Assembly (NCBI RefSeq): GCF_002115725.1
Contig: NZ_JFKD01000018.1
Location: 17,920 to 81,919, forward strand
Direction of reading: 5' to 3'
Source of the DNA: Marivita cryptomonadis
GTDB taxonomy: Bacteria > Pseudomonadota > Alphaproteobacteria > Rhodobacterales > Rhodobacteraceae
DNA length: 64,000 bases
The notes under the pieces are model-generated. The model was not told the origin of the DNA. It ran no database searches and saw nothing but the letters and a program-made list of their open reading frames with translations. Positions 9,505 through 18,539 of this stretch are shown piece by piece (within the stretch, counting starts at the first letter, position 1; each line of letters begins with the position of its first letter). A program made the translations under genes and the position numbers.

Positions 9505-9580
9505 CCGATTTTTCGTCCGAAAAATCGGAGATTGGGGGGCCAGCCCCCCAAACCCCCCGGCATATTTGAAAAAAGAAGAA
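9505..9580. repeat. Double-hairpin intergenic element with conserved CCCCCCGG-CATATTTGAA tail
   Basis: Two adjacent stem-loops fill the fzlA-queG gap. The first has 11-bp perfect arms (CCGATTTTTCG, 9505-9515, and its complement 9518-9528). The second has 8-bp arms (TTGGGGGG, 9532-9539; CCCCCCAA, 9544-9551). They are followed by CCCCCCGGCATATTTGAAAA. From general knowledge, similar G-run/C-run hairpins with a GGxATATTT tail are scattered through Rhodobacterales intergenic regions. It could act as an attenuating or mRNA-protecting structure between the two genes. Confidence 0.6.
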
Positions 9581-9593
9581 GCTGGGAGCATGG

Positions 9594-10652
9594 ATGGATT
9601 TTACGGCCCGACTGAAAGAGCAGGCGTTGAACGAAGGGTTCTCGGCCTGCCGCATTTGCCGACCTTGGGATGTGCCAGACGTTCCTGGGCGGCTGCAAGC
9701 GTTTTTAGAGGCTGGTTTTCACGGACAGATGGGCTGGCTTGCCGAGCGTTCGCGTTGGCGTGGCGCGCCGCAGGTGCTGTGGCCCGAGGCGCGTTCGGTG
9801 ATCATGCTGGCGGAAAATTACGGGCCGGAGCACGATCCGCTGGAGGTACTGGAGCGTCCTGAGCTGGCAGCGATTTCTGTTTACGCTCAGAACCGCGATT
9901 ATCATGATGTGGTCAAGAAGCGGCTCAAAAGGCTGGCGCGCTGGCTGATTGCCGATGCGGGTGGCGAGGTTAAGGTGTTTGTCGATACTGCCCCAGTGCC
10001 CGAGAAGCCTTTGGGCCAGGCGGCAGGGCTTGGTTGGCAAGGCAAGCATACCAATCTCGTCTCGCGCGAGTTGGGGTCGTGGTTCTTTATCGGCTCAATC
10101 TTTACCACACTTGATCTAACACCGGACGCGGCAGAGGTGGATCATTGCGGATCGTGCCGGGCTTGTCTGGATGTGTGTCCGACCGATGCGTTCCCTGCGC
10201 CGTACCAGTTGGACGCTCGGCGCTGCATTTCCTATTTGACGATTGAACATAACGGGCCTGTCGATGAAGAGCTACGCGGGTTGATGGGCAATCGCATCTA
10301 TGGCTGCGACGATTGTCTGGCGGTGTGTCCGTGGAACAAGTTTGCCAGTCGCGCTTCCGAGGTGAAATACCACGCGCGGGACGATCTTAAGGCTCCAGAC
10401 CTCGCGGACCTAGCACAGTTGGACGATGCCGCGTTTCGAGAGCGGTTCTCGGGGTCTCCGATCAAACGGATCGGGCGCAATCGGTTTGTGCGCAACGTGC
10501 TCTATGCAATCGGCAATTCCGGGTCGCCGCGTCTGCGTGCCGTGGCGCAAGTCTTGGTGGATGATCCCGACGAAACCGTTGCCGATGCGGCGCGTTGGGC
10601 CGCGATGCGACTTGCCGATGTCGCAAACACGCGGGCCGGGTCTGGCGACTAG
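9594..10652 (+). CDS. queG: Epoxyqueuosine reductase
   Basis: The 352-aa protein matches QueG, the cobalamin- and Fe-S-dependent enzyme that reduces epoxyqueuosine to queuosine in tRNA. The DUF1730 domain contains the conserved NYG and Y-x-RNRDYHDV-type segment. Two 4Fe-4S clusters are encoded by [16 protein letters not shown] (about 183-198) and [13 protein letters not shown] (about 238-250), with a final HEAT-like region. Two ATGs lie close together (9590 and 9594); only 9594 is in this frame, preceded by GGGAG at 9584-9588. Confidence 0.95.
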   Translation: MDFTARLKEQALNEGFSACRICRPWDVPDVPGRLQAFLEAGFHGQMGWLAERSRWRGAPQVLWPEARSVIMLAENYGPEHDPLEVLERPELAAISVYAQNRDYHDVVKKRLKRLARWLIADAGGEVKVFVDTAPVPEKPLGQAAGLGWQGKHTNLVSRELGSWFFIGSIFTTLDLTPDAAEVDHCGSCRACLDVCPTDAFPAPYQLDARRCISYLTIEHNGPVDEELRGLMGNRIYGCDDCLAVCPWNKFASRASEVKYHARDDLKAPDLADLAQLDDAAFRERFSGSPIKRIGRNRFVRNVLYAIGNSGSPRLRAVAQVLVDDPDETVADAARWAAMRLADVANTRAGSGD

Positions 10653-10679
10653 GCTAGGTCAGTCGCAGGAGGCGGGTTT

Positions 10680-12689
10680 ATGGCAATTCTACTGGGTGTG
10701 GACACTGGCGGCACGTATACCGACGCGGTGCTGATGCGCGACGAAGACGCGGTGATTGCCAGTGCCAAGGCGCTGACGACACGGCAGGATTTGGCCATCG
10801 GTGTCAGCGAGGCAGTGAAGGCTGTGCTGGCGGCGTCCTTTGTGTCTCCGCAGGACATTGCCTTGGCGTCTTTGTCGACCACATTGGCGACGAATGCGCT
10901 TGTCGAAGGGCAAGGTGCGCGGGTGGCGCTGATCTATATCGGGTTCTCTGAACGCGATCTGGCGGCGCAAGGTCTGGCCGACGCGCTTGCTGGTGATCCG
11001 GTGCTGGTGACAGCCGGTGGGCACAGCCATAGTGGGTCGGAAGTCGCACCTTTGGACGTCGCGATGATCGCTGATTGGGCGGCGGCGCAGGATGTGTCGG
11101 CCTTTGCCATCGCGGCGCAGTTCGGTACGCGCAATCCAGCGCATGAAGTGGCGGCGCGCGAGGCAGTGCGGGCGGCGACGGGGCGGCCTGTCACCTGCTC
11201 GCACGAATTGTCGGCCAAGCTGGGGGGGCCGAAGCGGGCGTTGACGGCTGTGCTGAATGCGCGGCTGATCGGGTTGACCCATCGGTTGATCGGGCGGGCC
11301 GAAGGGGCGCTGCGAGAATTGGGGATTGATGCGCCACTGATGGTGGTGCGGGGGGATGGCGCGTTGATGTCGGCGGCGCAGGCGCAGGAACGGCCGATCG
11401 AGACTATTCTGAGCGGGCCTGCGGCCTCAATCGTGGGTGCGCGCTGGTTGACCGGCGCAGATCAGGCGTTGGTGTCGGATATTGGTGGGACGACAACTGA
11501 CATTGCCGTGCTGCGAAATGGTCAGCCGGTGATCGACCCTGATGGCGCACGGGTTGGTCCGCATCGCACCATGGTCGAAGCGGTGGCGATGCGAACGCAC
11601 GGGTTGGGCGGTGACAGCGAAGTGCACTTGGCCACTGAAGGTTTGACCGGTGGTGTGACGCTTGGGCCAAGGCGCGTGCTTCCGATCGCTCTTGTGGCGC
11701 AGGATGCGCCTGAGGTCGTACACAAAGCGCTGGACGAGCAGATGAACCGCGCAGTTCCCGGCGAATACGATGCGCGGTTTGTGCGTCGGGTCGAGGGGCA
11801 GGATGCGGTTGGCTTGCTAGAGCGCGCGCAGGCGGTGCTCGACCGGATCACTATCGCGCCACAGCCCTTGGGCGCTGTTGTGCAGACGCGGCTTGAGGCG
11901 CAGTCGCTGCGCCTTCTGGTGTCGCGCGGGTTGGTTCAGGTGGCTGGGCCGACGCCGACAGATGCGCTGCATGTGCTGGGGCGGTTCACCCATTGGGATG
12001 CGACCGCGTCGGAAAAGGCACTGGCCTTGTTGGCCCGAAACCGGGCGGGATCAGGGGAAAAGCATGCCCAGACTCCGCAAGAGATGGCGGAGCAGATCGT
12101 TGATGCGCTGACGCGTGCAACCGGGACCGTGCTCTTGGAGGCGGCGTTTGCCGAAGACGGAATGGAGAATCCGACCGCACTCGCCCAGCATCCGCTGCTG
12201 GCGCGCGGGTTGCGGCAAACTCCGGGGTTGGTGCACCTGACTGCCGGCCTATCGGTCCCCGTTGTGGGGTTGGGTGCGTCGGCGCAGACCACCTATCCTG
12301 CGGTTGGGCAGTACCTGAACGCCGAGATGCTGTTGCCGGATCACGGCGATGTCGCCAATGCCATCGGGGCTGTCACAGGCCGGATCAGGATGCTGCGCGA
12401 GGGCTTGGTCAGCAGCCCGTCGGAAGGGCTGTTCCGGGCGCATCTGCCCGATGCGCCGCAGGATTTCCGCGATGCGGATGCGGCAATGGCGATGCTGGAA
12501 TCAACCCTCAGCGCCGCCGCGATTGAAGACGCCGAAGCGGCAGGTGCCGCATCGGTGCATGTTCAGGTCTGGCGCGAGGTTAAACGGGCTGAAATCGAAG
12601 CGCGCGAGATGTTTGTGGAGGCGCGGATCGTGGTCGAAGCGACGGGGCGGCCCCGGATTGCGGCTCACACGGACGAGACCGGGCTGTAA
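10680..12689 (+). CDS. Hydantoinase/oxoprolinase family protein (HyuA-like)
   Basis: The 669-aa product has the N-terminal nucleotide-binding signature [15 protein letters not shown] of the ASKHA-fold hydantoinase A/5-oxoprolinase family and the second motif [14 protein letters not shown] (about residues 262-275). Members hydrolyse or carboxylate cyclic amides and ketones using ATP and usually pair with a HyuB subunit. No hyuB-like gene is adjacent, so this may be a single-subunit member and the substrate is open. A perfect AGGAGG (10667-10672) sits 7 bases before the ATG. It follows queG with a 27-bp gap and may be co-transcribed. Confidence 0.85.
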   Translation: MAILLGVDTGGTYTDAVLMRDEDAVIASAKALTTRQDLAIGVSEAVKAVLAASFVSPQDIALASLSTTLATNALVEGQGARVALIYIGFSERDLAAQGLADALAGDPVLVTAGGHSHSGSEVAPLDVAMIADWAAAQDVSAFAIAAQFGTRNPAHEVAAREAVRAATGRPVTCSHELSAKLGGPKRALTAVLNARLIGLTHRLIGRAEGALRELGIDAPLMVVRGDGALMSAAQAQERPIETILSGPAASIVGARWLTGADQALVSDIGGTTTDIAVLRNGQPVIDPDGARVGPHRTMVEAVAMRTHGLGGDSEVHLATEGLTGGVTLGPRRVLPIALVAQDAPEVVHKALDEQMNRAVPGEYDARFVRRVEGQDAVGLLERAQAVLDRITIAPQPLGAVVQTRLEAQSLRLLVSRGLVQVAGPTPTDALHVLGRFTHWDATASEKALALLARNRAGSGEKHAQTPQEMAEQIVDALTRATGTVLLEAAFAEDGMENPTALAQHPLLARGLRQTPGLVHLTAGLSVPVVGLGASAQTTYPAVGQYLNAEMLLPDHGDVANAIGAVTGRIRMLREGLVSSPSEGLFRAHLPDAPQDFRDADAAMAMLESTLSAAAIEDAEAAGAASVHVQVWREVKRAEIEAREMFVEARIVVEATGRPRIAAHTDETGL

Positions 12690-12695
12690 CAAGGG

Positions 12696-12725
12696 TTGGA
12701 CTTACGGCTGCGCACGCCATTTATA
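12696..12725 (+). promoter_or_regulatory. Possible promoter for msrBA
   Basis: TTGGAC (12696-12701) and TTTATA (12720-12725) are separated by 18 bases, ending 28 bp before the msrB ATG. This is the only plausible sigma-70 pair in the short gap. It was found by eye and is not tested. Confidence 0.3.
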
Positions 12726-12753
12726 TGTCCAGACGACGAATGGAGGTGCCCGT

Positions 12754-13203
12754 ATGGCCAAATACGAAAAGAACCCGGACGTGATTGCCACGCTGTCACC
12801 CGAACAGTTTTACGTCACGCAGGAAAGCGGGACAGAGCGTCCGGGCACCGGGGAATACCTCGATAACAAGGAACCCGGCATCTACGTCGATGTCGTCAGT
12901 GGTGAGCCGCTGTTTGCCAGTGCCGACAAATACGAGTCCGGCTGCGGTTGGCCCAGCTTTACCAAGCCGATCGAACCCGCGCATATCAATGAACTGCGCG
13001 ACATGTCCCACGGGATGATCCGCACCGAGGTGCGTTCGACCCATGGCGACAGCCATCTGGGTCATGTGTTCCCGGACGGTCCGCAAGACCGGGGTGGTTT
13101 GCGCTATTGCATCAATTCCGCCAGCCTGCGGTTTATCCATCGTGACGACATGGAGGCCGAAGGCTATGGCGCTTATCTGGATCAAGTGGAGGATGTGGCA
13201 TGA
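12754..13203 (+). CDS. msrB: Peptide-methionine (R)-S-oxide reductase, zinc-free type
   Basis: The 149-aa protein reduces the R-epimer of methionine sulfoxide. It carries ESGCGWPSF (Cys64, the usual resolving position) and the catalytic Cys119 in [13 protein letters not shown]. The two CxxC zinc-binding pairs of the zinc-containing subgroup are absent: the equivalent positions read VDVVSGEPL and [11 protein letters not shown]. It is therefore a zinc-free MsrB. The ATG at 12754 is preceded by GGAGG (12742-12746). It overlaps msrA by 4 bp, so both epimers are handled by one transcript. Confidence 0.95.
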   Translation: MAKYEKNPDVIATLSPEQFYVTQESGTERPGTGEYLDNKEPGIYVDVVSGEPLFASADKYESGCGWPSFTKPIEPAHINELRDMSHGMIRTEVRSTHGDSHLGHVFPDGPQDRGGLRYCINSASLRFIHRDDMEAEGYGAYLDQVEDVA

Positions 13204-13706
13204 CTGAACGTGCAGTACTGGCCGGCGGCTGTTTCTGGGGGATGCAGGATCTGATCCGCAAACTGCCCGGCGTGCAGGAAACCCGCGTCGGCTATACCGG
13301 TGGGGATGTTCCCAACGCGACCTATCGCAATCACGGCACGCATGCCGAGGGGATTGAGATCATTTTCGATCCATCTGTGATTTCGTATCGCAAGCTGCTG
13401 GAGTTTTTCTTTCAAATCCACGATCCCACCACGCCGAACCGGCAGGGCAATGACCGTGGTCTCAGCTATCGCTCGGCGATCTACTATGTGAACGAGGCGC
13501 AGAAAGAGTGCGCGCTGGACACCATCGCCGATGTGAATGCCAGCGGCATCTGGCCAGGCCGGGTCGTCACCGAGGTCGAACCCGTGGGGGATTTCTGGGA
13601 AGCGGAACCAGAGCATCAGGATTATCTTGAGCGGTTCCCGAACGGCTATACCTGCCACTTCCCGCGCGCCGACTGGGTGCTGCCCAAACGCGACGCGGCA
13701 GAGTGA
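13200..13706 (+). CDS. msrA: Peptide-methionine (S)-S-oxide reductase
   Basis: The 168-aa protein has the catalytic GGCFWGMQD motif (Cys11) and the [18 protein letters not shown] and [16 protein letters not shown] blocks of MsrA. It reduces the S-epimer of methionine sulfoxide with thioredoxin. Its start overlaps msrB through ATGA. No extra C-terminal cysteines of the resolving type are obvious beyond the Cys in YTCHFPR. Confidence 0.96.
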   Translation: MTERAVLAGGCFWGMQDLIRKLPGVQETRVGYTGGDVPNATYRNHGTHAEGIEIIFDPSVISYRKLLEFFFQIHDPTTPNRQGNDRGLSYRSAIYYVNEAQKECALDTIADVNASGIWPGRVVTEVEPVGDFWEAEPEHQDYLERFPNGYTCHFPRADWVLPKRDAAE

Positions 13707-13751
13707 TTTTGCCCGGCGGGCAAGGTGACCAAAATCTGTGAGATGCAATCG

Positions 13752-13783
13752 AAAGGGCCGGATCATTGTTCCGGCCCTTTTTT
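13752..13783. terminator. Terminator between convergent msrA and the glyoxalase-related gene
   Basis: A 10-bp perfect stem (AAAGGGCCGG / CCGGCCCTTT) with a 9-base loop is followed by T bases to 13783. The opposite strand also carries A/T-rich flanks, so it can serve both converging genes. Confidence 0.85.
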
Positions 13784-13787
13784 GTGA

Positions 13788-14216
13788 TCAGCGTGCTTTT
13801 TCGACGATCAGTTGAGGCACGCCGTCCGACGTCTTTCGGTGGCTTTGACCATTCTCGCCAAGCGTGCCCCGGATACGGTGACGCCAGTTGGAAAAGCTGT
13901 CGAACCTGACCGTATCGATAGGGTGATCCAGTTTGATTTCGATCTGCCGCAGATGCTCAGGGCCGGACAGTCCGATGATGCGGCCGTTGAACGCCTGACC
14001 TAGGTACTGGCCTGACACCGTGTCACCCAGCGCAAGTTCGTGCGGTGCATTACCGTGCGCGATCCGCGCATGCAGGGTGTTCCAATCGCGTGCGCCGTGT
14101 TGTTGTGCGATCAGTTCGAGCGCCTGTGCATGCGTGACGACCGTACCTTTGGCCTGCAATGCCTGCCTAAGCGCCTTTGCCTGCGTCTTTGCGGTTTCGA
14201 GGGACAGATCCGTCAT
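13788..14216 (-). CDS. Glyoxalase-superfamily-related protein (Glyoxalase_8-type N-terminus)
   Basis: The 142-aa protein opens with AKALRQALQAKGTVVTHAQALELIAQQHGARDWNTLHARIA, a short helical region seen in the family called glyoxalase-related (PF20066-type). A beta-rich tail with a GDTVSGQYLGQAFNGRIIGL segment follows. No catalytic residues can be named and the biological role is unknown. It is a single-gene unit on the minus strand sharing a terminator with msrA. Confidence 0.65.
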   Translation of the reverse strand: MTDLSLETAKTQAKALRQALQAKGTVVTHAQALELIAQQHGARDWNTLHARIAHGNAPHELALGDTVSGQYLGQAFNGRIIGLSGPEHLRQIEIKLDHPIDTVRFDSFSNWRHRIRGTLGENGQSHRKTSDGVPQLIVEKAR

Positions 14217-14524
14217 GTCGCCTCACATTCATGGTATGCGGTGCACATCGCAACGCGCGGTTGGGGTCGTGGATCGCGGATTTCGGCTGTCTGGTTTGAG
14301 TGTCGTTCTGACATTGCTCACATCTCCAGTGAGGCATTTCGGACGGGGAGGGGGCCTGCGTTACCCACCTGCGAAATGCTTCGAGGGTGAGACAGTGTTC
14401 ACGTTCCGGGCTTCACCATGACGAATGTCAGCAGGCGGCAGGTGCCCGGCACCTGGACGCGCTCGTATACTGAAGGGCGCGTCAGGGCAACCCGAGCCGA
14501 CGTGAAGACTGGTTTCGTCTGTTT
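14217..14524. other. 308-bp intergenic region with no recognised gene
   Basis: This gap lies between the start of the glyoxalase-related gene and the stop of plsY. ORFs in it are shadows or run into neighbouring genes. It contains a short perfect dyad CAGGTGC-CCG-GCACCTG (14439-14455) and, at 14419-14433, TGACGAATGTCAGCA, which resembles the palindrome upstream of the lipoprotein at 18487-18501. I see no convincing RNA or terminator. Confidence 0.5.
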
Positions 14525-15136
14525 TCAGGCTTTTTTGCCACCGATGCGGGGCTCGGTCCCAGCCTTGAGGCGGGCGAGATTCTCGCGGTGTCGCCAGATG
14601 ATCAACAGTGCAAGGATCAGCGTCAGGAAAAACACCTGACCTTGACCGACCAACAGGCACCACAGCGTTGACCATGATGCGGCGACCAGCGCCGAGAGGC
14701 TGGAAATGCGGCTGATGACGGCGGTGGCCAGCCATGTGGCGCAGGCCAAAAGACCCACGGGCCATGCAAGGGCAAGCATTAAGCCCAAGAATGTTGCCAC
14801 CCCTTTGCCGCCCTTGAAGCCAAGCCAGATCGGAAAGCAGTGCCCCAGAAACGCCGCAAGCGCCGCGATCTGCGCCGCCGCTTCGCCGGCGAACTCGCGG
14901 GCCAATAACACAGCGACCGCGCCCTTGGCCCCATCCAGCAGAAGGGTCGCCGCAGCGGCCCCTTTGTTGCCGGTGCGCAGCACGTTGGTCGCGCCGATAT
15001 TGCCCGATCCGATCTCACGAAGATTGCCCAGACCCAGTGCTTTGGTCAAAAGCAAGCCAAACGGAATCGAGCCAAGCAAGTAGCCGATGGCGGCCCAAAG
15101 GACGTAGAGTGCGAGGCCTGTCTCAAGCGTTGGCAT
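14525..15136 (-). CDS. plsY: Acyl-phosphate glycerol-3-phosphate acyltransferase
   Basis: The 203-aa integral membrane protein matches PlsY, which transfers an acyl group from acyl-phosphate to glycerol-3-phosphate, the first step of phospholipid synthesis. Family motifs are visible: GSIPFGLLLTK, GSGNIGATNVLRT, GHCFPIWLGFKGGKGVAT and the C-terminal WRHRENLARLKAGTEPRIGGKK. Its ATG overlaps the stop of the dihydroorotase gene by one base (TGATG), making it the last gene of the pyrB operon. Confidence 0.96.
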   Translation of the reverse strand: MPTLETGLALYVLWAAIGYLLGSIPFGLLLTKALGLGNLREIGSGNIGATNVLRTGNKGAAAATLLLDGAKGAVAVLLAREFAGEAAAQIAALAAFLGHCFPIWLGFKGGKGVATFLGLMLALAWPVGLLACATWLATAVISRISSLSALVAASWSTLWCLLVGQGQVFFLTLILALLIIWRHRENLARLKAGTEPRIGGKKA

Positions 15137-16431
15137 CAGGTGCTCCGGTAGACCGAGTTTCCGCTGACAAAGGTTTCCAGAACCTTACCCTGCAAGCGCG
15201 CGCCGTCAAAGGGCGTGTTTTTCGACTTGGACAGCAGTTTGAATCGGTCGAGCACAATGGGCTTGTCTGGATCGAAGAGAACCAGATCGGCAGGCGCGCC
15301 TTTGGTCAGGCGACCACAGTCCAGACCAAGCCGCTTGGCCGGGTTCAGCGACAGTGCACGGAACAGCGTTGGCAGATCCAGATCGCCGGAATGATAAAGC
15401 CGCATCAGCACAGGAAGCATGGTTTCCAGACCCACAGCCCCGCTTGCCGCCTCCTCGAAGGGCAGGCGTTTGCTTTCCTCGTCTTGCGGTGTGTGAAACG
15501 ATCCGATCACGTCGATCAAGCCGGATTTTACTGCCTCGACCACCGCCTGTCGGTCATCCTCGGACCGCAGCGGCGGCTTGACCTTGAAGAAGGTGCGATA
15601 GTCGGCAACGTCATATTCATTGAGCGTCAGATGGTGCATCGACACGCCAGCCGTGACATCGAAGCCATTGCGCTTGGCCCGTTCCAGTGCGGGAAGGGCG
15701 CGGGTCGTGGTGATCTGGTCAGCGTGGTAGCGCACACCAGTCATTTCGACCATTGCGATATCCCGGTCCAGCCCCATGCGTTCCGCCATTGGCGTGACGC
15801 TGGGCAGACCGCGAAGGGACGCAAACTTACCCGATGTGGTTGCGGCACCAGCGGACAGATTGGGTTCCTGCGGATGGCCGACGACCAACGCGCCCAACGC
15901 GCGGGCATAGGTCATCGCGCGGCTGAGCACTTTGGTGTCACGCACCACGCGGTCACAATCGGTGAACGCAACAGCCCCGGCATCCATGAGAAAACCGATC
16001 TCGGTCATCTCGCGCCCTTCGCGCCCCTTGGTCAACGCGGCCATGGGCAGGACGTGCACTGGTGCCGCCTCGTTGGCGCGGCGGCGTACGAACTCGAGCG
16101 TTTCCGGTGTGTCGATGGCGGGGTTGGTGTCAGGACGCGTGACGATGGTGGTCACGCCACCTGCCGCAGCGGCCAGTCCAGCTGATCCATAGCTTTCCTT
16201 GTGCCGTTCACCGGGTTCGCAGATCTTGACGCCGATATCGACAATGCCGGGTGCCAGGTATTTTCCGCCCGCATCGCGGCGGTTTTCGGATGGCACTTTG
16301 TCAGTACCGATCTCCGGGGTCGGCGTGTCGAACACCTCGGCAATGATGCCATTGCGCACAAGGATTGCGCCGGGCCTGACGTCTGCTGCCTCTGGATCGA
16401 CAAGGCGGGCATTTGTGAGGAGAAGGGTCAT
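15136..16431 (-). CDS. pyrC: Dihydroorotase-family protein, probably non-catalytic (PyrX-like)
   Basis: The 431-aa protein aligns along its length with class I dihydroorotases (amidohydrolase fold). However, the metal-binding H-x-H after PG-x-VD is replaced: residues 64-69 read VDIGVK (Gly67 and Lys69), and the substrate Arg of LREPG is Cys71. The catalytic Asp of the DHAPH motif is also lost, since residues 311-316 read SFHTPQ (Phe312). In Pseudomonas and relatives an inactive dihydroorotase (PyrX/PyrC') is a structural partner of aspartate transcarbamoylase. The co-operonic pyrB three genes upstream fits that role. Database labels are likely to say dihydroorotase, so an active pyrC should exist elsewhere in the genome. 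Confidence 0.85.
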   Translation of the reverse strand: MTLLLTNARLVDPEAADVRPGAILVRNGIIAEVFDTPTPEIGTDKVPSENRRDAGGKYLAPGIVDIGVKICEPGERHKESYGSAGLAAAAGGVTTIVTRPDTNPAIDTPETLEFVRRRANEAAPVHVLPMAALTKGREGREMTEIGFLMDAGAVAFTDCDRVVRDTKVLSRAMTYARALGALVVGHPQEPNLSAGAATTSGKFASLRGLPSVTPMAERMGLDRDIAMVEMTGVRYHADQITTTRALPALERAKRNGFDVTAGVSMHHLTLNEYDVADYRTFFKVKPPLRSEDDRQAVVEAVKSGLIDVIGSFHTPQDEESKRLPFEEAASGAVGLETMLPVLMRLYHSGDLDLPTLFRALSLNPAKRLGLDCGRLTKGAPADLVLFDPDKPIVLDRFKLLSKSKNTPFDGARLQGKVLETFVSGNSVYRST

Positions 16432-16432
16432 G

Positions 16433-16822
16433 TCACGCCGCCTGTTTCTGACGCGCTGCGTTGATCTGGTCGATCACCGCACCGGTGTCCGGCTGGTATT
16501 TGATAAGGTGCTTATCGCCAGATTTGGTGATGATCTGTACCGATCCGGCAATCGTCCTTACCTTGGTGATGTCATCAAGTCGTGCCTTCCGCTCATATGG
16601 GCCTGTGAGGCTGGTGTTGTTCATCGTCCATACCTCGTCCATGATTTCATCCGCCATATACCATCCGCGCAGAGCAACGGCGGCAAATCCGCCAACCGCA
16701 CCAGTCCAGACATGTGGATTGCCCAGTGCCCAGAGGATCAGCATCCCGGCTGCCATCGCAAACGCTGTCATGACCGCATGGGCGCGGATGTAGGTGGTCA
16801 TATCCGGTTTGAATTCGATCAT
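16433..16822 (-). CDS. Small membrane protein of the pyrB operon, unknown function
   Basis: The 129-aa protein (start MIEFKPDMTTY; an in-frame ATG 18 bases upstream adds MYLKVF) has two membrane segments near residues 15-55 (AVMTAFAMAAGMLILWALG; GGFAAVALRGWYM). A soluble C-terminal domain beginning about residue 70 (SLTGPYERKARLDDITKVRTI) follows. This layout resembles bacterial PH-like (bPH) membrane proteins. It lies between the 182-aa protein and the dihydroorotase homolog, one base from the latter's start, so translational coupling is likely. No function is known to me. Confidence 0.75.
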   Translation of the reverse strand: MIEFKPDMTTYIRAHAVMTAFAMAAGMLILWALGNPHVWTGAVGGFAAVALRGWYMADEIMDEVWTMNNTSLTGPYERKARLDDITKVRTIAGSVQIITKSGDKHLIKYQPDTGAVIDQINAARQKQAA

Positions 16823-16840
16823 AAAAACTTTCAGATACAA

Positions 16841-17389
16841 TCAGTTAAGCGTGAAGCGGGCAATGATGATCGCAAGTGGGATCAGGACAGAAAGACCAAC
16901 AACAACCCATAATCCGATGTTCGTTTTGGGTGTGGGTCCCCCGGCGACAGTACCGACCACGCCTTTGGCAGAGTTGGTGCGGATCGGGGTGGCGATTGTC
17001 GCAACTTTCGGTTCGTTGAATGTGCCTATCCAGCGCAGCGGGTTGGAGATCGCGAGGTCTTGTTCTGTGTGGTCAAACGCTTGCGACGGCAACACTAGCG
17101 CGAACCCGGTCAGCGCATCCAGCCGCGTGCGCATCGCCTGAAAATCGGCACCGGAAACGTCATGCGCATTGATCAGATATTGCGACAGGGACATATCGCC
17201 CAGATCGCGGATGTTGATCACTTCGACAAAGGCCGACCGAAGGGATTTCGCGCCAAGAGCGTATTGCATCGGCCATTCGCCCGTGCCCGCCTGTGTGGTG
17301 AAGCGCTCGATCGCCTCGCGGGGAAGGTCGATGTGAAAGACCCGGATCACACCCCGTTCGCTGCTTTTGATGTGCATTTCCGTGCTCAT
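16841..17389 (-). CDS. C-terminally membrane-anchored protein of the pyrB operon, unknown function
   Basis: The 182-aa protein starts inside pyrB's stop (ATGA overlap). It has a soluble domain of about 150 residues ([54 protein letters not shown]) and a single C-terminal membrane helix ([20 protein letters not shown]). That is the layout of a tail-anchored inner-membrane protein. I do not recognise the family. Tight coupling to aspartate transcarbamoylase suggests, but does not show, a role tied to that complex. Confidence 0.8.
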   Translation of the reverse strand: MSTEMHIKSSERGVIRVFHIDLPREAIERFTTQAGTGEWPMQYALGAKSLRSAFVEVINIRDLGDMSLSQYLINAHDVSGADFQAMRTRLDALTGFALVLPSQAFDHTEQDLAISNPLRWIGTFNEPKVATIATPIRTNSAKGVVGTVAGGPTPKTNIGLWVVVGLSVLIPLAIIIARFTLN

Positions 17390-18348
17390 ACCATGACGCC
17401 TTCGGACTGCGCCTCGCGTCTTTCGCGCAGCGACCGCGCGAGCAGGTCCATTGCGGCCATGCGCACCGCCACACCCATTTCCACCTGTTCCTGAATGACT
17501 GAGCGGTTGATATCGTCAGCCAGCGTGCCGTCAATCTCGACCCCGCGATTCATTGGGCCGGGATGCATGATAATGGCGTCGTCCTTGGCAAAGCTCAGCT
17601 TTTCTGCGTCAAGGCCATAGCGGTGATAATATTCCCGCTCGGACGGGATGAACCCGCCATCCATGCGTTCTTTTTGAAGGCGCAGCATCATCACGACATC
17701 GACGTCCTTGAGCCCTTCGCGCATATCCTCAAAGACCTCGACCCCGAACTCTCCGATACCGGTTGGCATCAGTGTCGGTGGGCCGACAAGGCGCACGCGG
17801 TTTTCCATCTTGCCCAGCAGCAGGATGTTCGACCGCGCCACACGACTGTGAGCGATGTCGCCGCAAATGGCGATCGAGAGCCGATGCAAACGCCCCTTTG
17901 CACGGCGGATTGTCAAAGCGTCCAGCAGCGCCTGCGTCGGGTGTTCGTGCTTGCCGTCGCCGGCGTTCAGAACCGCGCAATTCACCTTTTGTGAAAGCAA
18001 GTCTACCGCGCCTGAATGCGGATGTCGGACTACCAAAAGATCGGGATGCATCGCGTTCAGCGTCAGCGCGGTGTCGATCAGGGTTTCGCCCTTTTTCACC
18101 GACGACGCCTGCATCGCCATGTTCATCACATCTGCGCCCAAACGTTTGCCCGCCAGTTCGAAACTGGCCTGCGTCCGGGTGGAGTTTTCGAAGAACATGT
18201 TGATCTGCGTCATCCCCGCCAGAACATCCGTACTCGGCGTTCGCTTACGGTTGCGGTCGGCATATTGGTCTGACAGATCAAGCAGCGTTGTGATTTCGTC
18301 AGGGCGAAGGGGTTCGATCCCAAGCAGGTGTCTTTGTGTGAAGATCAT
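17386..18348 (-). CDS. pyrB: Aspartate carbamoyltransferase catalytic subunit
   Basis: The 320-aa protein condenses carbamoyl phosphate with aspartate in pyrimidine synthesis. It carries the carbamoyl-phosphate loop [19 protein letters not shown] (STRTQ rather than STRTR), the HPTQALLD loop and the C-terminal [10 protein letters not shown] motif. No regulatory pyrI is present. Instead a degenerate dihydroorotase homolog lies three genes downstream. The gene heads the operon pyrB-182aa-129aa-pyrX-plsY and has a well-formed promoter upstream. Confidence 0.96.
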   Translation of the reverse strand: MIFTQRHLLGIEPLRPDEITTLLDLSDQYADRNRKRTPSTDVLAGMTQINMFFENSTRTQASFELAGKRLGADVMNMAMQASSVKKGETLIDTALTLNAMHPDLLVVRHPHSGAVDLLSQKVNCAVLNAGDGKHEHPTQALLDALTIRRAKGRLHRLSIAICGDIAHSRVARSNILLLGKMENRVRLVGPPTLMPTGIGEFGVEVFEDMREGLKDVDVVMMLRLQKERMDGGFIPSEREYYHRYGLDAEKLSFAKDDAIIMHPGPMNRGVEIDGTLADDINRSVIQEQVEMGVAVRMAAMDLLARSLRERREAQSEGVMV

Positions 18349-18377
18349 ATGAGAGCCTTAGAACCCGGAGCAGCCCG

Positions 18378-18406
18378 GTTATAGGAGTCCTATTGCGATG
18401 CAGCAA
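18378..18406 (-). promoter_or_regulatory. Predicted promoter of the pyrB operon
   Basis: Read on the minus strand, TTGCTG (18406-18401) and TATAAC (18383-18378) are separated by exactly 17 bases, 30 bp upstream of the pyrB ATG. I see no obvious attenuator hairpin in the short leader. Confidence 0.55.
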
Positions 18407-18485
18407 GCCAACTCCTTTGGGACCTCGGCAGCGAACCGCAAAATCTAAATGTAGCGATAAACCTAAAAAATTACTCTCCATATAG

Positions 18486-18514
18486 TTGACGACATTCGTC
18501 ATGGTCAATACAAT
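18486..18514 (+). promoter_or_regulatory. Predicted promoter of the lipoprotein gene with an overlapping palindromic operator
   Basis: TTGACG (18486-18491) and TACAAT (18509-18514) are separated by 17 bases and end 25 bp before the ATG. A perfect inverted repeat TGACGA-CAT-TCGTCA (18487-18501) lies over the -35 box, the classic position for a repressor site. The regulator is unknown. Confidence 0.55.
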
Positions 18515-18539
18515 CGTTCGTAGAACTTGTGGGGAAAAC

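Noticed and set aside
15037..16185. Plus-strand ORF of 382 aa opposite plsY/pyrC homolog
   Set aside because: Antisense shadow of two clearly recognised genes.
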